Shown in pieces: positions 53,536-61,544 of a DNA stretch of 64,000 nucleotides. Positions within the stretch are counted from its first letter, which is position 1. Every line of letters begins with the position of its first letter. This DNA is from an uncultured Ruminococcus sp. (GTDB lineage Bacteria > Bacillota > Clostridia > Oscillospirales > Acutalibacteraceae): NCBI GenBank assembly GCA_934476515.1, contig CAKSNZ010000001.1:62001-126000 (forward strand). Reading direction: 5' to 3'. The position numbers were made by a program, and so were the translations under genes. The notes under the pieces were generated by a model. That model made no database searches and had not been told where the DNA came from. It saw only the letters and a list, made by a program, of their open reading frames with translations.

Positions 53536-55464
53536 ATGAACGATTTTGTAAGAGTAGCCTCTGCCGTAATCAAAACTACTGTAGCAGATACTACAAAAAA
53601 TACTGAAGAACATATTAAAATGATGGAAAAGTCAAGTAGTGAAAATGTTGACATTACTGTTTTTCCTGAATTATCTATTACAGGTTACACTTGTCAAGAC
53701 CTTTTCTTCCAGAAAGAACTACTTGACAAAACATATTCAAGCCTAATTGAAATTAAGAAAAAGTCTGAAAAGCTAAAGGGTATCTTTGTTGTAGGTGCTC
53801 CTATCAAGCACAAAAATCAACTTTTCAACTGTGCCGTTGTAATTTCTAAGGGTACTGTTTACGGTATTGTACCTAAAACTTACTTACCTAACTACAATGA
53901 GTTTTACGAAAAAAGATGGTTCAGTACAAGTATGGACACAGAGGATACATTTATTAACTTTGATGGTGAAGAAGTACCATTCTCACAAAATGTATTTGAT
54001 GCAAATGGTTTTACATTTGGTGTAGAAATTTGTGAAGACCTATGGACACCTGTTCCACCATCAACTGTACTTTCTATGTCAGGTGCCGAAATCATACTAA
54101 ATCTATCAGCCAGTAACGCACTTATTGGCAAAAGAGATTATGTAAACTCAATGGTTAAACAAAACAGTGGTAGCAACATTGCAACATATGTATATTGTTC
54201 AGCCGGTTCAGGAGAAAGCACCCAAGACCTTATTTACAGTGGTCACTCAATTATTTGTGAAAACGGTGTTATCTTAAAGGAAAACAAAGAAATTATTGAA
54301 AACAACTACCTACTGATTACAGATACAGATTTAGGCAAAATTCGTTTTGACAGATTAAAGAACAAGTCATATAAAGACTGTATCACAAACAATATGTTTT
54401 CCACATTTGACACAGTAAATGTGGATTATTTAAGCGATAATGAGATTGTTACTAACGGTGAAATGTACTACATTGACAAAACACCATTTGTACCGTCAAA
54501 CAATAGCAAAAAGCTTGAAAGATGCTTAGAAATTTTCTCAATGCAAGTTGAGGGACTAAGAAAGAGAATTTCTGTTATTGGTGGCAAAATGGTTGTTGGT
54601 GTAAGTGGTGGTCTAGACTCTACCCTAGCACTACTGGTTTGTGGTGAAGTTTGTCGCAGAATGGGCAAACCTATGACTGATGTTGTTGGTGTTACAATGC
54701 CTTGTTTCGGTACAACTGACAGAACATACAACAATTCCCTTGACTTAATGAGAACACTGGGCATTACTACAATGGAAATTCCTATTGCAGACAGTTGTCG
54801 TCAGCATATGAAGGATATTGGTCACAACGAAGAAGTGCACGATATTACTTACGAAAATGTACAAGCAAGAGAAAGAACTCAAGTACTGATGGATGTTGCC
54901 AACAAGGTTGGTGGTATTGTTGTAGGTACAGGTGACCTTTCTGAACTTGCACTTGGTTGGTGCACATACAATGCCGACCATATGTCAATGTACGGTGTTA
55001 ATGCCTCAATTCCTAAAACACTTATTAAGTGGATGATTGACGCGGTAGCAAAGAACAATATCTTTAAAGACAGTACAGCTACTCTTGAAGATATTATTGA
55101 CACACCGATTTCTCCGGAACTTTTACCTCCTACTAAAGACGGCAAAATTGCTCAGAAAACAGAAGAAAAGGTTGGTCCGTATTTGCTACACGACTTTTTC
55201 TTATACTATGTTCTTCGTTTTGGCTTTAGACCAAAGAAAATTTATTCACTTGCAGTTACTGCTTTTGACGGTGAATTTAACAAGGACACAATTAAGAAAT
55301 GGTTAAAAACATTCTATCATAGATTCTTCACTCAGCAATTCAAGAGAAGTTGCCTACCTGACTGTGTAAAGGTTGGTTCAGTTTGCTTATCTCCAAGAGG
55401 TGATTGGCGTATGCCAACAGACTCAAGTGCAAAACTTTGGCTTGATGAGGTTGAAAGTTTATAA
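53536..55464 (+). CDS. nadE: Glutamine-dependent NAD+ synthetase
   Basis: Amidates nicotinic acid adenine dinucleotide to NAD+. 642 residues. The N-terminal nitrilase-type glutaminase has the Glu-Lys-Cys set in VFPELSITGYTCQDLF, VPKTYLPNYNEFYEKRWF and FGVEICEDLW. The C-terminal synthetase has the ATP loop VGVSGGLDSTLALLV and GTGDLSELALGWCTYNADHMSMYGVNA. Length and order fit the two-domain form. Single-gene unit. Confidence 0.97.
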   Translation: MNDFVRVASAVIKTTVADTTKNTEEHIKMMEKSSSENVDITVFPELSITGYTCQDLFFQKELLDKTYSSLIEIKKKSEKLKGIFVVGAPIKHKNQLFNCAVVISKGTVYGIVPKTYLPNYNEFYEKRWFSTSMDTEDTFINFDGEEVPFSQNVFDANGFTFGVEICEDLWTPVPPSTVLSMSGAEIILNLSASNALIGKRDYVNSMVKQNSGSNIATYVYCSAGSGESTQDLIYSGHSIICENGVILKENKEIIENNYLLITDTDLGKIRFDRLKNKSYKDCITNNMFSTFDTVNVDYLSDNEIVTNGEMYYIDKTPFVPSNNSKKLERCLEIFSMQVEGLRKRISVIGGKMVVGVSGGLDSTLALLVCGEVCRRMGKPMTDVVGVTMPCFGTTDRTYNNSLDLMRTLGITTMEIPIADSCRQHMKDIGHNEEVHDITYENVQARERTQVLMDVANKVGGIVVGTGDLSELALGWCTYNADHMSMYGVNASIPKTLIKWMIDAVAKNNIFKDSTATLEDIIDTPISPELLPPTKDGKIAQKTEEKVGPYLLHDFFLYYVLRFGFRPKKIYSLAVTAFDGEFNKDTIKKWLKTFYHRFFTQQFKRSCLPDCVKVGSVCLSPRGDWRMPTDSSAKLWLDEVESL

Positions 55465-55484
55465 TTTAATAATAAGCATGCTAA

Positions 55485-55520
55485 AAGGGTTGCACCTAAA
55501 AAGTGCAACCCTTATTTTTA
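55485..55520 (+). terminator. Terminator of nadE
   Basis: An 11-bp perfect stem (55485-55495 with 55503-55513, loop of 7) followed by ATTTTTA. Confidence 0.9.
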
Positions 55521-55537
55521 TACTAATTAAATTATTT

Positions 55538-56266
55538 TTACTGTCCTTTTGTTAAGTCAGGTAACTGTAAGCAATATTCGTAAAAGTCCTTTAGGCTGCC
55601 TTGCTTGTAACCACTAATATCAACATTATCTCTGTTAATAAGGTCATCGGTAACAAGGAATGTTTCCATACCGATTGTAGCAGAAACCATATCTTCCCTA
55701 ACATCATTACCAACCATCAAAGTTTCTTCCGGTTTACATTTTGCCATTTCACAAGTTTCAATAAAGTACTTTGGGTTTGGCTTACAATACTTTGAATTTT
55801 CATATGTAGTAATTACAGAAAAATCGTTTTTATCAAGACCTGCCCACTTTACTCGTCTTTCTGTTGCGATTTTTGGGAAGAATGGGTTTGTTGCCATTAC
55901 GGTGTTATAGCCTTTTCTTCTAGCCTCATCAACAATTTTTCTAGAATATGGGTTTACTGTTGTAGCCTCTTTTGTTAGGATAAATTCGTTTTCGTAATAA
56001 CCGTTAAACATAGGAATATCGTTGATAATCTCAGGTCCAACCATTGTTGCAACCTTGTTCCAAAAGCACATTTTGTTTGACATAGCACCTTGGTTTTGAT
56101 ACATAGCCTCCATACCACCAAGTAATGCTTTTTGTAATGTTTCGGGACTCATTTCTATATAAGGGCATACTGCCTCTGCCATTGAAGAAAAATAAAGTTT
56201 CATAAACTTTTTCATATCCATAGGAAGCATAGTTCCATCCAAATCGAAGAATATATTTTTAATCAT
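55538..56266 (-). CDS. HAD-family hydrolase
   Basis: 242 residues with the haloacid dehalogenase motifs: FFDLDGTMLPMD (nucleophile Asp and second Asp at 8-19), VMATNPFFPK and YCKPNPKYFIETCEMAKCKPEETLMVGNDVREDM. Members are phosphatases with wide substrate ranges; the target is unknown. GAAGGAGAG precedes the ATG. It follows the ClC gene by 23 bases, likely in one transcript. Confidence 0.9.
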   Translation of the reverse strand: MIKNIFFDLDGTMLPMDMKKFMKLYFSSMAEAVCPYIEMSPETLQKALLGGMEAMYQNQGAMSNKMCFWNKVATMVGPEIINDIPMFNGYYENEFILTKEATTVNPYSRKIVDEARRKGYNTVMATNPFFPKIATERRVKWAGLDKNDFSVITTYENSKYCKPNPKYFIETCEMAKCKPEETLMVGNDVREDMVSATIGMETFLVTDDLINRDNVDISGYKQGSLKDFYEYCLQLPDLTKGQ

Positions 56267-56289
56267 CTATCTCTCTCCTTCTCCATAAA

Positions 56290-57558
56290 CTAATTTGCTT
56301 TCATATTAACATATTCTGCACGAAGCTTACTGTAAGCAAATCTCTGACTACTATAAATACTGTAGTAGCCTGAAAGCATATAACTAATACAAACTGCCAC
56401 AACATAAAAGGCAGTTCCTTCTCCACCAAATAGTTCTATGCTTAAAAGTATTGACGCAATAGGACAGTTTACAACACCACAGAATACTGCCACAATACCA
56501 ACTGCTGCACCGAATGTAGGGTCAAGTCCTAAATGTGCACCAATAGCACAACCAAATGTTGAACCAATAAACAAAGTAGGAACAATCTCGCCACCTTTAA
56601 AGCCGATAGCCATTGTTACTGCTGTAAAAATCATTTTCAAAATAAAGTCATAGTAATTTGCATGGCCTTCATTTACTGCTGTTACAATAGTCTTTGCACC
56701 AAGGCCTGTATATTCATCACCAAAAATCATAGCCAATGCTATAAAAATAACACCACCACACAACATTCTAATGTAGGGGTTCTTAAATAATTTGGTTAAT
56801 CCTTCCTTAGTATATTTCATTATTAAACAGAAAAGAATACTAATAAAGGCACATAGAATTGCAAGTCCACCTGTTTGTAACATTGAAATAAGTGAAAGGT
56901 GTGGTACTTTCGGTGGGTTGTAAGGCAAAGTAAAACCTTTGAACAAGTAGCTTATTGCATAGGCTACAAGACTTGATACAACACAAGGTACGAATGCTGA
57001 GTAGTAAAGCACACCAACGGCTATTACTTCCATAGCAAAGAAAGCAGCAGTTAGTGGTGTACCGAAAAGTGCTGAGAATAAAGCACCCATACCACACATA
57101 ACGGCAACATTCATATCCTTTTGACTAAGTCTGAAAATTCTACCAACCTGAGCACCGATACTACCACCTAGCTGAAGTGCAGCACCTTCTCTACCGGCTG
57201 AACCACCAACCAAGTGAGTAAGAACTGTACTAATAAAAATCATAGGTGCAATAATAATAGGCACACCTTTTAGGTGTCTGATTGAATGTAATATTAAATT
57301 AGTACCACCGTCACCAGAAAGTTTTGCTTTGTCATACATTAAAACAATCAGTAAACCAAGCACAGGCATTAAGAATAAAAGTGCCGGATACTGCTGGTGC
57401 AAATCTGTTACATAGGAAATACTTTTGTTAAAAATAACTCCTATAAATCCACCCAAAACCCCGGTGATGGAAGCAATGATAATCCACTTAACAAAAACTC
57501 CGGCGTATAAGAAAATACGCATAATCTTCATTTTTGCTATCCAAAAAAACTTTTTCAA
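56290..57558 (-). CDS. ClC-family anion channel/antiporter with altered selectivity motif
   Basis: 422 residues, about ten to twelve hydrophobic segments, starting at TTG 57556-57558 (GGAGATGG upstream). GGSAGREGAALQLGGSIG holds the gating glutamate, and GGEIVPTLFIGSTFGCAIG is the later GxFxP-like segment. The first selectivity motif, GSGIP in chloride transporters, reads SGDGGTNLILHSIRHLKG instead. The replaced serine and the NLI run recall fluoride-specific ClC proteins as I remember them. The ion is therefore uncertain. It is transcribed divergently from ldh. Confidence 0.88.
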   Translation of the reverse strand: MKKFFWIAKMKIMRIFLYAGVFVKWIIIASITGVLGGFIGVIFNKSISYVTDLHQQYPALLFLMPVLGLLIVLMYDKAKLSGDGGTNLILHSIRHLKGVPIIIAPMIFISTVLTHLVGGSAGREGAALQLGGSIGAQVGRIFRLSQKDMNVAVMCGMGALFSALFGTPLTAAFFAMEVIAVGVLYYSAFVPCVVSSLVAYAISYLFKGFTLPYNPPKVPHLSLISMLQTGGLAILCAFISILFCLIMKYTKEGLTKLFKNPYIRMLCGGVIFIALAMIFGDEYTGLGAKTIVTAVNEGHANYYDFILKMIFTAVTMAIGFKGGEIVPTLFIGSTFGCAIGAHLGLDPTFGAAVGIVAVFCGVVNCPIASILLSIELFGGEGTAFYVVAVCISYMLSGYYSIYSSQRFAYSKLRAEYVNMKAN

Positions 57559-57579
57559 ATTTCCATCTCCAATGGGACA

Positions 57580-57608
57580 ATTATACCACTAATATTAGGT
57601 ATAATCAA
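57580..57608 (-). promoter_or_regulatory. Sigma-A promoter for the ClC-HAD pair
   Basis: Minus strand: TTGATT, 17 bases, TATAAT (57580-57585), preceded by TGG as an extended -10. Confidence 0.75.
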
Positions 57609-57625
57609 TTATAAAAGTTAAAACC

Positions 57626-57654
57626 TTTAATTTTTTCAGTATTTATGCTATTAT
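57626..57654 (+). promoter_or_regulatory. Promoter for ldh-sir2
   Basis: TTTAAT (57626-57631), 17 bases, TATTAT (57649-57654) with a TGC extended -10, 16 bases before the ldh ATG. Confidence 0.55.
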
Positions 57655-57670
57655 ATAAAGGAAGATTAAT

Positions 57671-58609
57671 ATGAAAAAAATCGTACTTGTTGGCACAGGA
57701 ATGGTAGGTATGAGCTTTGCTTATGCTTCCCTTAACCAAAATTTGTGTGATGAGCTTGTGCTTATTGACATTAACAAAGAAAGAGCAATCGGTGAGGCTA
57801 TGGACTTAAACCATGGTTTAGCCTTTTCAAGTTCTTCAATGAAAATTTATTCAGGGGAATATACCCATTGTAGCAATGCAGACATTGTTGTAATTTGTGC
57901 CGGTGCTCCACAAAAAAGTGGAGAAAAACGACCTGAGTTACTAAAGAAAAATACAGAAGTTTTTAAGTCCATTGTTGCACCTGTATGTGAAAGTGGCTTT
58001 AAGGGAATTTTCTTAGTTGCCACAAACCCTGTTGATGTTATGACAAGGGTTACTGCAAAAATCTCAGGCTTTCCAAAGTCTAGAGTTTTTGGCACAGGTA
58101 CAACCCTTGACTCAGCAAGACTTAGATACCTTCTAGGTGATTATTTTGGAATTAACCCAAGAAGTGTTCACGCATATGTTATGGGTGAACATGGTGACAC
58201 AGAGTTTGTACCTTGGAGTCAGGCACTGTTATCCACAAAATTAGTTGATGATGTGCTACAGGATAATCCAAACACCTTTAAGAAAAGGGATATTGAGAGA
58301 ATTGAGGCTGAGGTTAGAAACTCAGCTTACAAAATTATTGATGCAAAAGGTGCAACATACTATGGAATCGGTATGGCAATTGTGCAGATTTGTAGGGCAA
58401 TTTTGCAAAATGAAAATTCAGTTCTCACTGTTTCTTGTTGCTTAAACGGTTGTTACAATCAAGAAAAAATTTATGCCGGTACACCGGCTATAATAAATCA
58501 AAGTGGTGTAAAGTCACTTATTGAACTTTCACTAACTGATACAGAAATGAAAAAACTTCAAGAAAGTTGTGATGCTCTTGAAGATTACTTTAAAAGTATT
58601 AAGATGTAG
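57671..58609 (+). CDS. ldh: L-lactate dehydrogenase
   Basis: NADH-dependent reduction of pyruvate to lactate, regenerating NAD+ in fermentation. 312 residues: GTGMVGMSFAYASL (NAD loop), GAPQKSGEKRPELLKKN with the Gln that favours pyruvate over oxaloacetate and the catalytic Arg, VATNPVDVMT, and the active-site histidine in MGEHGDTEFVPWS. AAAGGAAG precedes the ATG. It lies eight bases upstream of an NAD-dependent sirtuin. Confidence 0.95.
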   Translation: MKKIVLVGTGMVGMSFAYASLNQNLCDELVLIDINKERAIGEAMDLNHGLAFSSSSMKIYSGEYTHCSNADIVVICAGAPQKSGEKRPELLKKNTEVFKSIVAPVCESGFKGIFLVATNPVDVMTRVTAKISGFPKSRVFGTGTTLDSARLRYLLGDYFGINPRSVHAYVMGEHGDTEFVPWSQALLSTKLVDDVLQDNPNTFKKRDIERIEAEVRNSAYKIIDAKGATYYGIGMAIVQICRAILQNENSVLTVSCCLNGCYNQEKIYAGTPAIINQSGVKSLIELSLTDTEMKKLQESCDALEDYFKSIKM

Positions 58610-58617
58610 GTGGTATT

Positions 58618-59343
58618 ATGGAAAATATTGAGAAATTACAAGAAATAATCGATAATAGTAATAACATTGTTTTCTTTGGTGGTGCAGGTGTTAGCACAGA
58701 AAGTGGTATTCCTGACTTTCGTTCTGTTGATGGGTTGTACAACTTAAAATACAAATACCCACCTGAACAAATTATCAGCCATACATTTTTCCAATATAAA
58801 CCTGAAGAATTCTACAGATTTTACAAGGACAAAATGATGTGCCTAGATGCTAAACCTAACAAGGCACACACTTTCCTTGCTAAGTTAGAAGAAAAAGGAA
58901 AACTTTCTGCCGTTGTAACTCAGAACATTGATGGACTTCATCAAGCCGGTGGCAGTCATACTGTTTATGAGCTACACGGTAGCATACATAGAAACTACTG
59001 TACAAAGTGTCACGCATTTTATGATGCTGAATTTGTAAAGAACAGTAAAGACCTTATTCCTAAATGTACAAAGTGTGGTGGAATTATCAAACCTGATGTT
59101 GTGCTATATGAAGAAGGTCTTGATGATGAAACCGTAACAAATGCAATTAATGCTATTTCTAACTGTGACACACTTATTATTGCAGGTACCAGCCTTGTGG
59201 TATATCCGGCAGCAAGTTTTATCAGATACTTTAAAGGCAATCACCTTGTACTGATTAATCTTAGTGAAACATCAGCTGACAAAATGGCTGACCTAGTTAT
59301 TCATGGCAAAGTTGGAGAAGTACTATCTCAAATTAAAATTTAA
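58618..59343 (+). CDS. SIR2-family NAD-dependent protein deacylase
   Basis: 241 residues with all sirtuin signatures: FFGGAGVSTESGIPDFRSVDGLY, TQNIDGLHQAG, catalytic His in ELHGSIH, a four-cysteine zinc site (CTKC ... CTKCGG) and GTSLVVYPAA. It removes acyl groups from lysines using NAD+. The pairing with ldh suggests, but does not prove, that it acts on central metabolism. Confidence 0.95.
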   Translation: MENIEKLQEIIDNSNNIVFFGGAGVSTESGIPDFRSVDGLYNLKYKYPPEQIISHTFFQYKPEEFYRFYKDKMMCLDAKPNKAHTFLAKLEEKGKLSAVVTQNIDGLHQAGGSHTVYELHGSIHRNYCTKCHAFYDAEFVKNSKDLIPKCTKCGGIIKPDVVLYEEGLDDETVTNAINAISNCDTLIIAGTSLVVYPAASFIRYFKGNHLVLINLSETSADKMADLVIHGKVGEVLSQIKI

Positions 59344-59436
59344 TAAAACAAATGCACTTTGAAAAAAGGCAAAGTACATTTCATATATATAAACCTCACA
59401 AACTTTATTGGAAAGAGAAAAGAAAGGGAGATTTAT

Positions 59437-60423
59437 ATGACAAACAAAATTCTTAATGTAATAAGAAAGATTAAACCACTAAATATATTGGTGCTGACCT
59501 TAGCCGGTATTATAAACGCCTTTGGTGTTACATTGTTTTTAGCACCGGTTAAGCTATATGACAGTGGTATTTCCGGTACATCAATGTTGATTTCACAAGT
59601 AACACCTGAATGGTGTAGCCTTTCTCTTATTCTTATTGTGCTGAATATTCCTATATTTTTATTTGGCTTAAAAAGAGAAGGTGCAAGTTTTACTTTTTAC
59701 TCAATTTACACCGTTATTATTTATTCTGTTTCAGCATACTTAATAACCGATGTGCTTCCTATTGATGTTAGCCTAGTATCACCACTAGCCGGTACAGATT
59801 TATTTTTATGTGCTATATTCGGTGGTGTAATCTCAGGTTGTGGCAGTGGTCTTGCACTTAGATTTGGTGGTGCAATGGACGGTATGGAAATTATTGCAGT
59901 TGTATTTGCAAAGAAGTTAAACCTTTCTATCGGCACATTTGTAATGATTTTCAATGTTATTCTTTATATAATATGTGGTTTGGTAATTAACTCTTGGGTA
60001 CTGCCACTTTATTCAATTGTTACTTATGCAGCAGCACTAAAAACAATTGACTTTATTATTGAAGGTTTTGACCGTTCAAAGGCTGCTTTCATTATTACTG
60101 CAAAACCTAGAGAAGTGTGTAAAGCACTTTCAGATACTTTTGAAAACGGTATCACTACTGTTGATGCTAAGGGTTATTATTCCGACTCAAAAAAGACAAT
60201 GATTTACTATGTTGTTAATCGTTTTCAAGTTGGTAAAATGAAAACTATCGTACATAACATTGACCCTAAAGCATACATTTCACTGAATGATGTGGCAGAT
60301 ATTTTTCCGGCTAATAAAAATGATACCGGAAGTAATAATTCCGTTGATGAAACCCCTACCAATACAGAAACCCCAACCCTGGAGGAAGAAATCAAAACCG
60401 ATTTGTCAGAAAAATTAGGTTGA
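59437..60423 (+). CDS. YitT-family membrane protein
   Basis: 328 residues from ATG 59437-59439 (GGGAGA upstream). About five to six hydrophobic segments (VLTLAGIINAFGVTLFLAPVKLYDSGISGTSMLISQ...), then a cytoplasmic DUF2179 domain (SKAAFIITAKPREVCKALSDTFENGITTVDAKGYYSDSKKTMIYYVVNRFQVGKMK), the usual YitT order. A polar Asn/Thr/Glu tail follows. Physiological role unknown. A weak hairpin lies between it and sir2, so it may be separately expressed. Confidence 0.88.
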   Translation: MTNKILNVIRKIKPLNILVLTLAGIINAFGVTLFLAPVKLYDSGISGTSMLISQVTPEWCSLSLILIVLNIPIFLFGLKREGASFTFYSIYTVIIYSVSAYLITDVLPIDVSLVSPLAGTDLFLCAIFGGVISGCGSGLALRFGGAMDGMEIIAVVFAKKLNLSIGTFVMIFNVILYIICGLVINSWVLPLYSIVTYAAALKTIDFIIEGFDRSKAAFIITAKPREVCKALSDTFENGITTVDAKGYYSDSKKTMIYYVVNRFQVGKMKTIVHNIDPKAYISLNDVADIFPANKNDTGSNNSVDETPTNTETPTLEEEIKTDLSEKLG

Positions 60424-60560
60424 TTTTAGTTTTTATTTTATGGTACAAATTAGGGTTTTTCAATTTTGTCTGTGGGTAAAGGATAGTTAGATAAATTAGG
60501 GTTTGTGGTGCTAGAACTTACCTTGTTATGTGGTAGATATTTAGAATTAGTAGAAACCAT

Positions 60561-60612
60561 CCAGCCTTCCTTGTGTAAAGGAAGGGGGACCACGAAGTGG
60601 TGGAAGGATTGT
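60561..60612 (+). repeat. Double-hairpin repeat, copy A
   Basis: Reads CCAG, a stem-loop CCTTCCTT/AAGGAAGG around GTGT, a second stem-loop ACCAC/GTGGT, then GGAAGGATTGT. It matches copy B in the opposite orientation at unpaired positions, while paired bases differ. Confidence 0.75.
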
Positions 60613-60661
60613 TTTGGTAGGCACTTTAGATTATATAAGATTTATTCGATATATGATGTAG

Positions 60662-60682
60662 GGAACGAACACTGTTCGTTCC
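60662..60682 (+). repeat. Hairpin behind a TGTAGGG motif, copy C
   Basis: A 9-bp stem GGAACGAAC/GTTCGTTCC with a 3-base loop, preceded by TGTAGG. It has the same layout as the hairpin at 61082 read on the other strand. Confidence 0.6.
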
Positions 60683-60745
60683 TATATTTATAGATAACTT
60701 TTATCTAATCGTACACATTTTATCTAGAGAACACAATCTACCGTG

Positions 60746-60800
60746 ACAATCCCTCTGTTTTGCATTTGCAAAACATCTCCCTTTACACAAGGGAGACTGG
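60746..60800 (-). repeat. Double-hairpin repeat, copy B (inverted)
   Basis: On the minus strand: CCAG, stem-loop TCTCCCTT/AAGGGAGA around GTGT, second stem-loop GTTTTGC/GCAAAAC, then GAGGGATTGT. It has the same order and constant parts as copy A. Confidence 0.75.
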
Positions 60801-60821
60801 CAAATATGTACAAATTTAGGG

Positions 60822-60840
60822 TAACTACATAGGACAAAAT
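60822..60840 (+). repeat. 19-bp direct repeat, first copy
   Basis: TAACTACATAGGACAAAAT; a one-mismatch copy lies 216 bases downstream at 61038. Confidence 0.6.
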
Positions 60841-60880
60841 TACAACAAACTTTTGGCTCACAGTCGTAGGGGCTTCACTA

Positions 60881-60907
60881 CAAAAGTTTTTTATTCAAAA
60901 ACTTTTG
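60881..60907. repeat. 11-bp perfect inverted repeat
   Basis: CAAAAGTTTTT and AAAAACTTTTG with a 5-base loop. It lies within a short stretch that starts with GTAGGGGC. Confidence 0.6.
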
Positions 60908-61037
60908 CGTAAGTTCACATTAGCAAATCAAGCTTCGCCTATGGCTCGTTTTCTTTGATGTTCACTTAATTGTTCACCCGTTAAAAAGTGTGATACCTAT
61001 GGGATTATTGTCCTGTTTACAGGCTATAAATTTATAA

Positions 61038-61056
61038 TAACTACATAGGGCAAAAT
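61038..61056 (+). repeat. 19-bp direct repeat, second copy
   Basis: TAACTACATAGGGCAAAAT; it differs from the copy at 60822 in one base. The pair frames about 200 bases that include the inverted repeat. Confidence 0.6.
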
Positions 61057-61081
61057 ACCTATATAAAGGTTAGTTTGTAAC

Positions 61082-61100
61082 GGGACATCAATGATGTCCC
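61082..61100 (-). repeat. Hairpin behind a TGTAGGG motif, copy D
   Basis: GGGACATCA and TGATGTCCC form a perfect stem. Read on the minus strand it follows TGTAGG, as copy C does on the plus strand. Confidence 0.6.
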
Positions 61101-61171
61101 CTACACCTGTTAGCCACACTATTGTTATAATAACAGTTATGATAATTCTGCAAATTTTCCTTTAACCACAA

Positions 61172-61215
61172 TCAAAATAAAAAAGACAAAAGGACTTCTG
61201 AAAACAGAAGTCCTT
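61172..61215 (-). terminator. Terminator overlapping the end of the small membrane gene
   Basis: Minus strand: a perfect 11-bp stem (61205-61215 with 61190-61200, loop TTTT) followed by TTTGTCTTTTTTATTTTG. It includes part of the stop codon. Confidence 0.88.
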
Positions 61216-61447
61216 ATTTTTTATCTTGCTGAGAAGCAAGTTCAATATTCTTTTGTACAATACCTTGACCTTGGTCAACATAACTTGAAGCAATACTATA
61301 ATACTTATTATAATATTTATCATAGGTATTTACTATAGTATTTTTATATCTATCGGTAAGTGCCATACCACCGACAAAAAGCCCAACTGCCAAAGCAATG
61401 ATTGATAGCATAATAACCACTTGCTTACCCGTTAGCTTATCCTTCAT
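61214..61447 (-). CDS. Small single-pass membrane protein of unknown function
   Basis: 77 residues: short Lys-rich start, one membrane helix (about 8-30, VVIMLSIIALAVGLFVGGMAL), then a Tyr/Asn-rich outer segment (NTYDKYYNKYYSIASSYVDQ) and a polar end. No family recognised. The frame ends exactly at a strong terminator, which supports it being real. Confidence 0.65.
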   Translation of the reverse strand: MKDKLTGKQVVIMLSIIALAVGLFVGGMALTDRYKNTIVNTYDKYYNKYYSIASSYVDQGQGIVQKNIELASQQDKK

Positions 61448-61494
61448 ATTATCACAACCCTTACCTATTATATAACATAAAGTAAGAATTTTTG

Positions 61495-61525
61495 CAAGAA
61501 AAAAGGGAGTGTAAAATACACTCCC
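61495..61525 (-). terminator. Terminator of the scaffold-GGGtGRT operon
   Basis: Minus strand: a perfect 9-bp stem (61517-61525 with 61505-61513, loop of 3) followed by TTTTTTCTTG, 20 bases past the gene stop. Confidence 0.9.
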
Positions 61526-61544
61526 TAATATATAAAGTAATGAA

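Larger units (their letters stand above)
60424..61213. other. Gene-free region packed with hairpin repeats
   Basis: 790 bases with no convincing gene. It contains two inverted copies of one double-hairpin element, two hairpins behind a TGTAGGG motif, an 11-bp inverted repeat and a 19-bp direct repeat pair, each listed separately. A 62-codon frame through 60505-60693 runs across the repeats and has no ribosome site. The make-up suggests small non-autonomous repeats accumulated in a neutral site. Confidence 0.8.

Noticed and set aside
57540..57580. GGAGATGG before the ClC start considered as a fluoride riboswitch
   Set aside because: Only the first eight bases resemble the motif; the pairing partner and pseudoknot parts are absent and the bases serve as the ribosome site.
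59347..59376. Hairpin between sir2 and yitT as a terminator
   Set aside because: The stem has a mismatch and no proper T-run follows, so it was not listed as a feature.
60505..60693. A 62-codon open frame in the repeat region
   Set aside because: It runs through hairpin repeats, has no Shine-Dalgarno and no protein-like composition.
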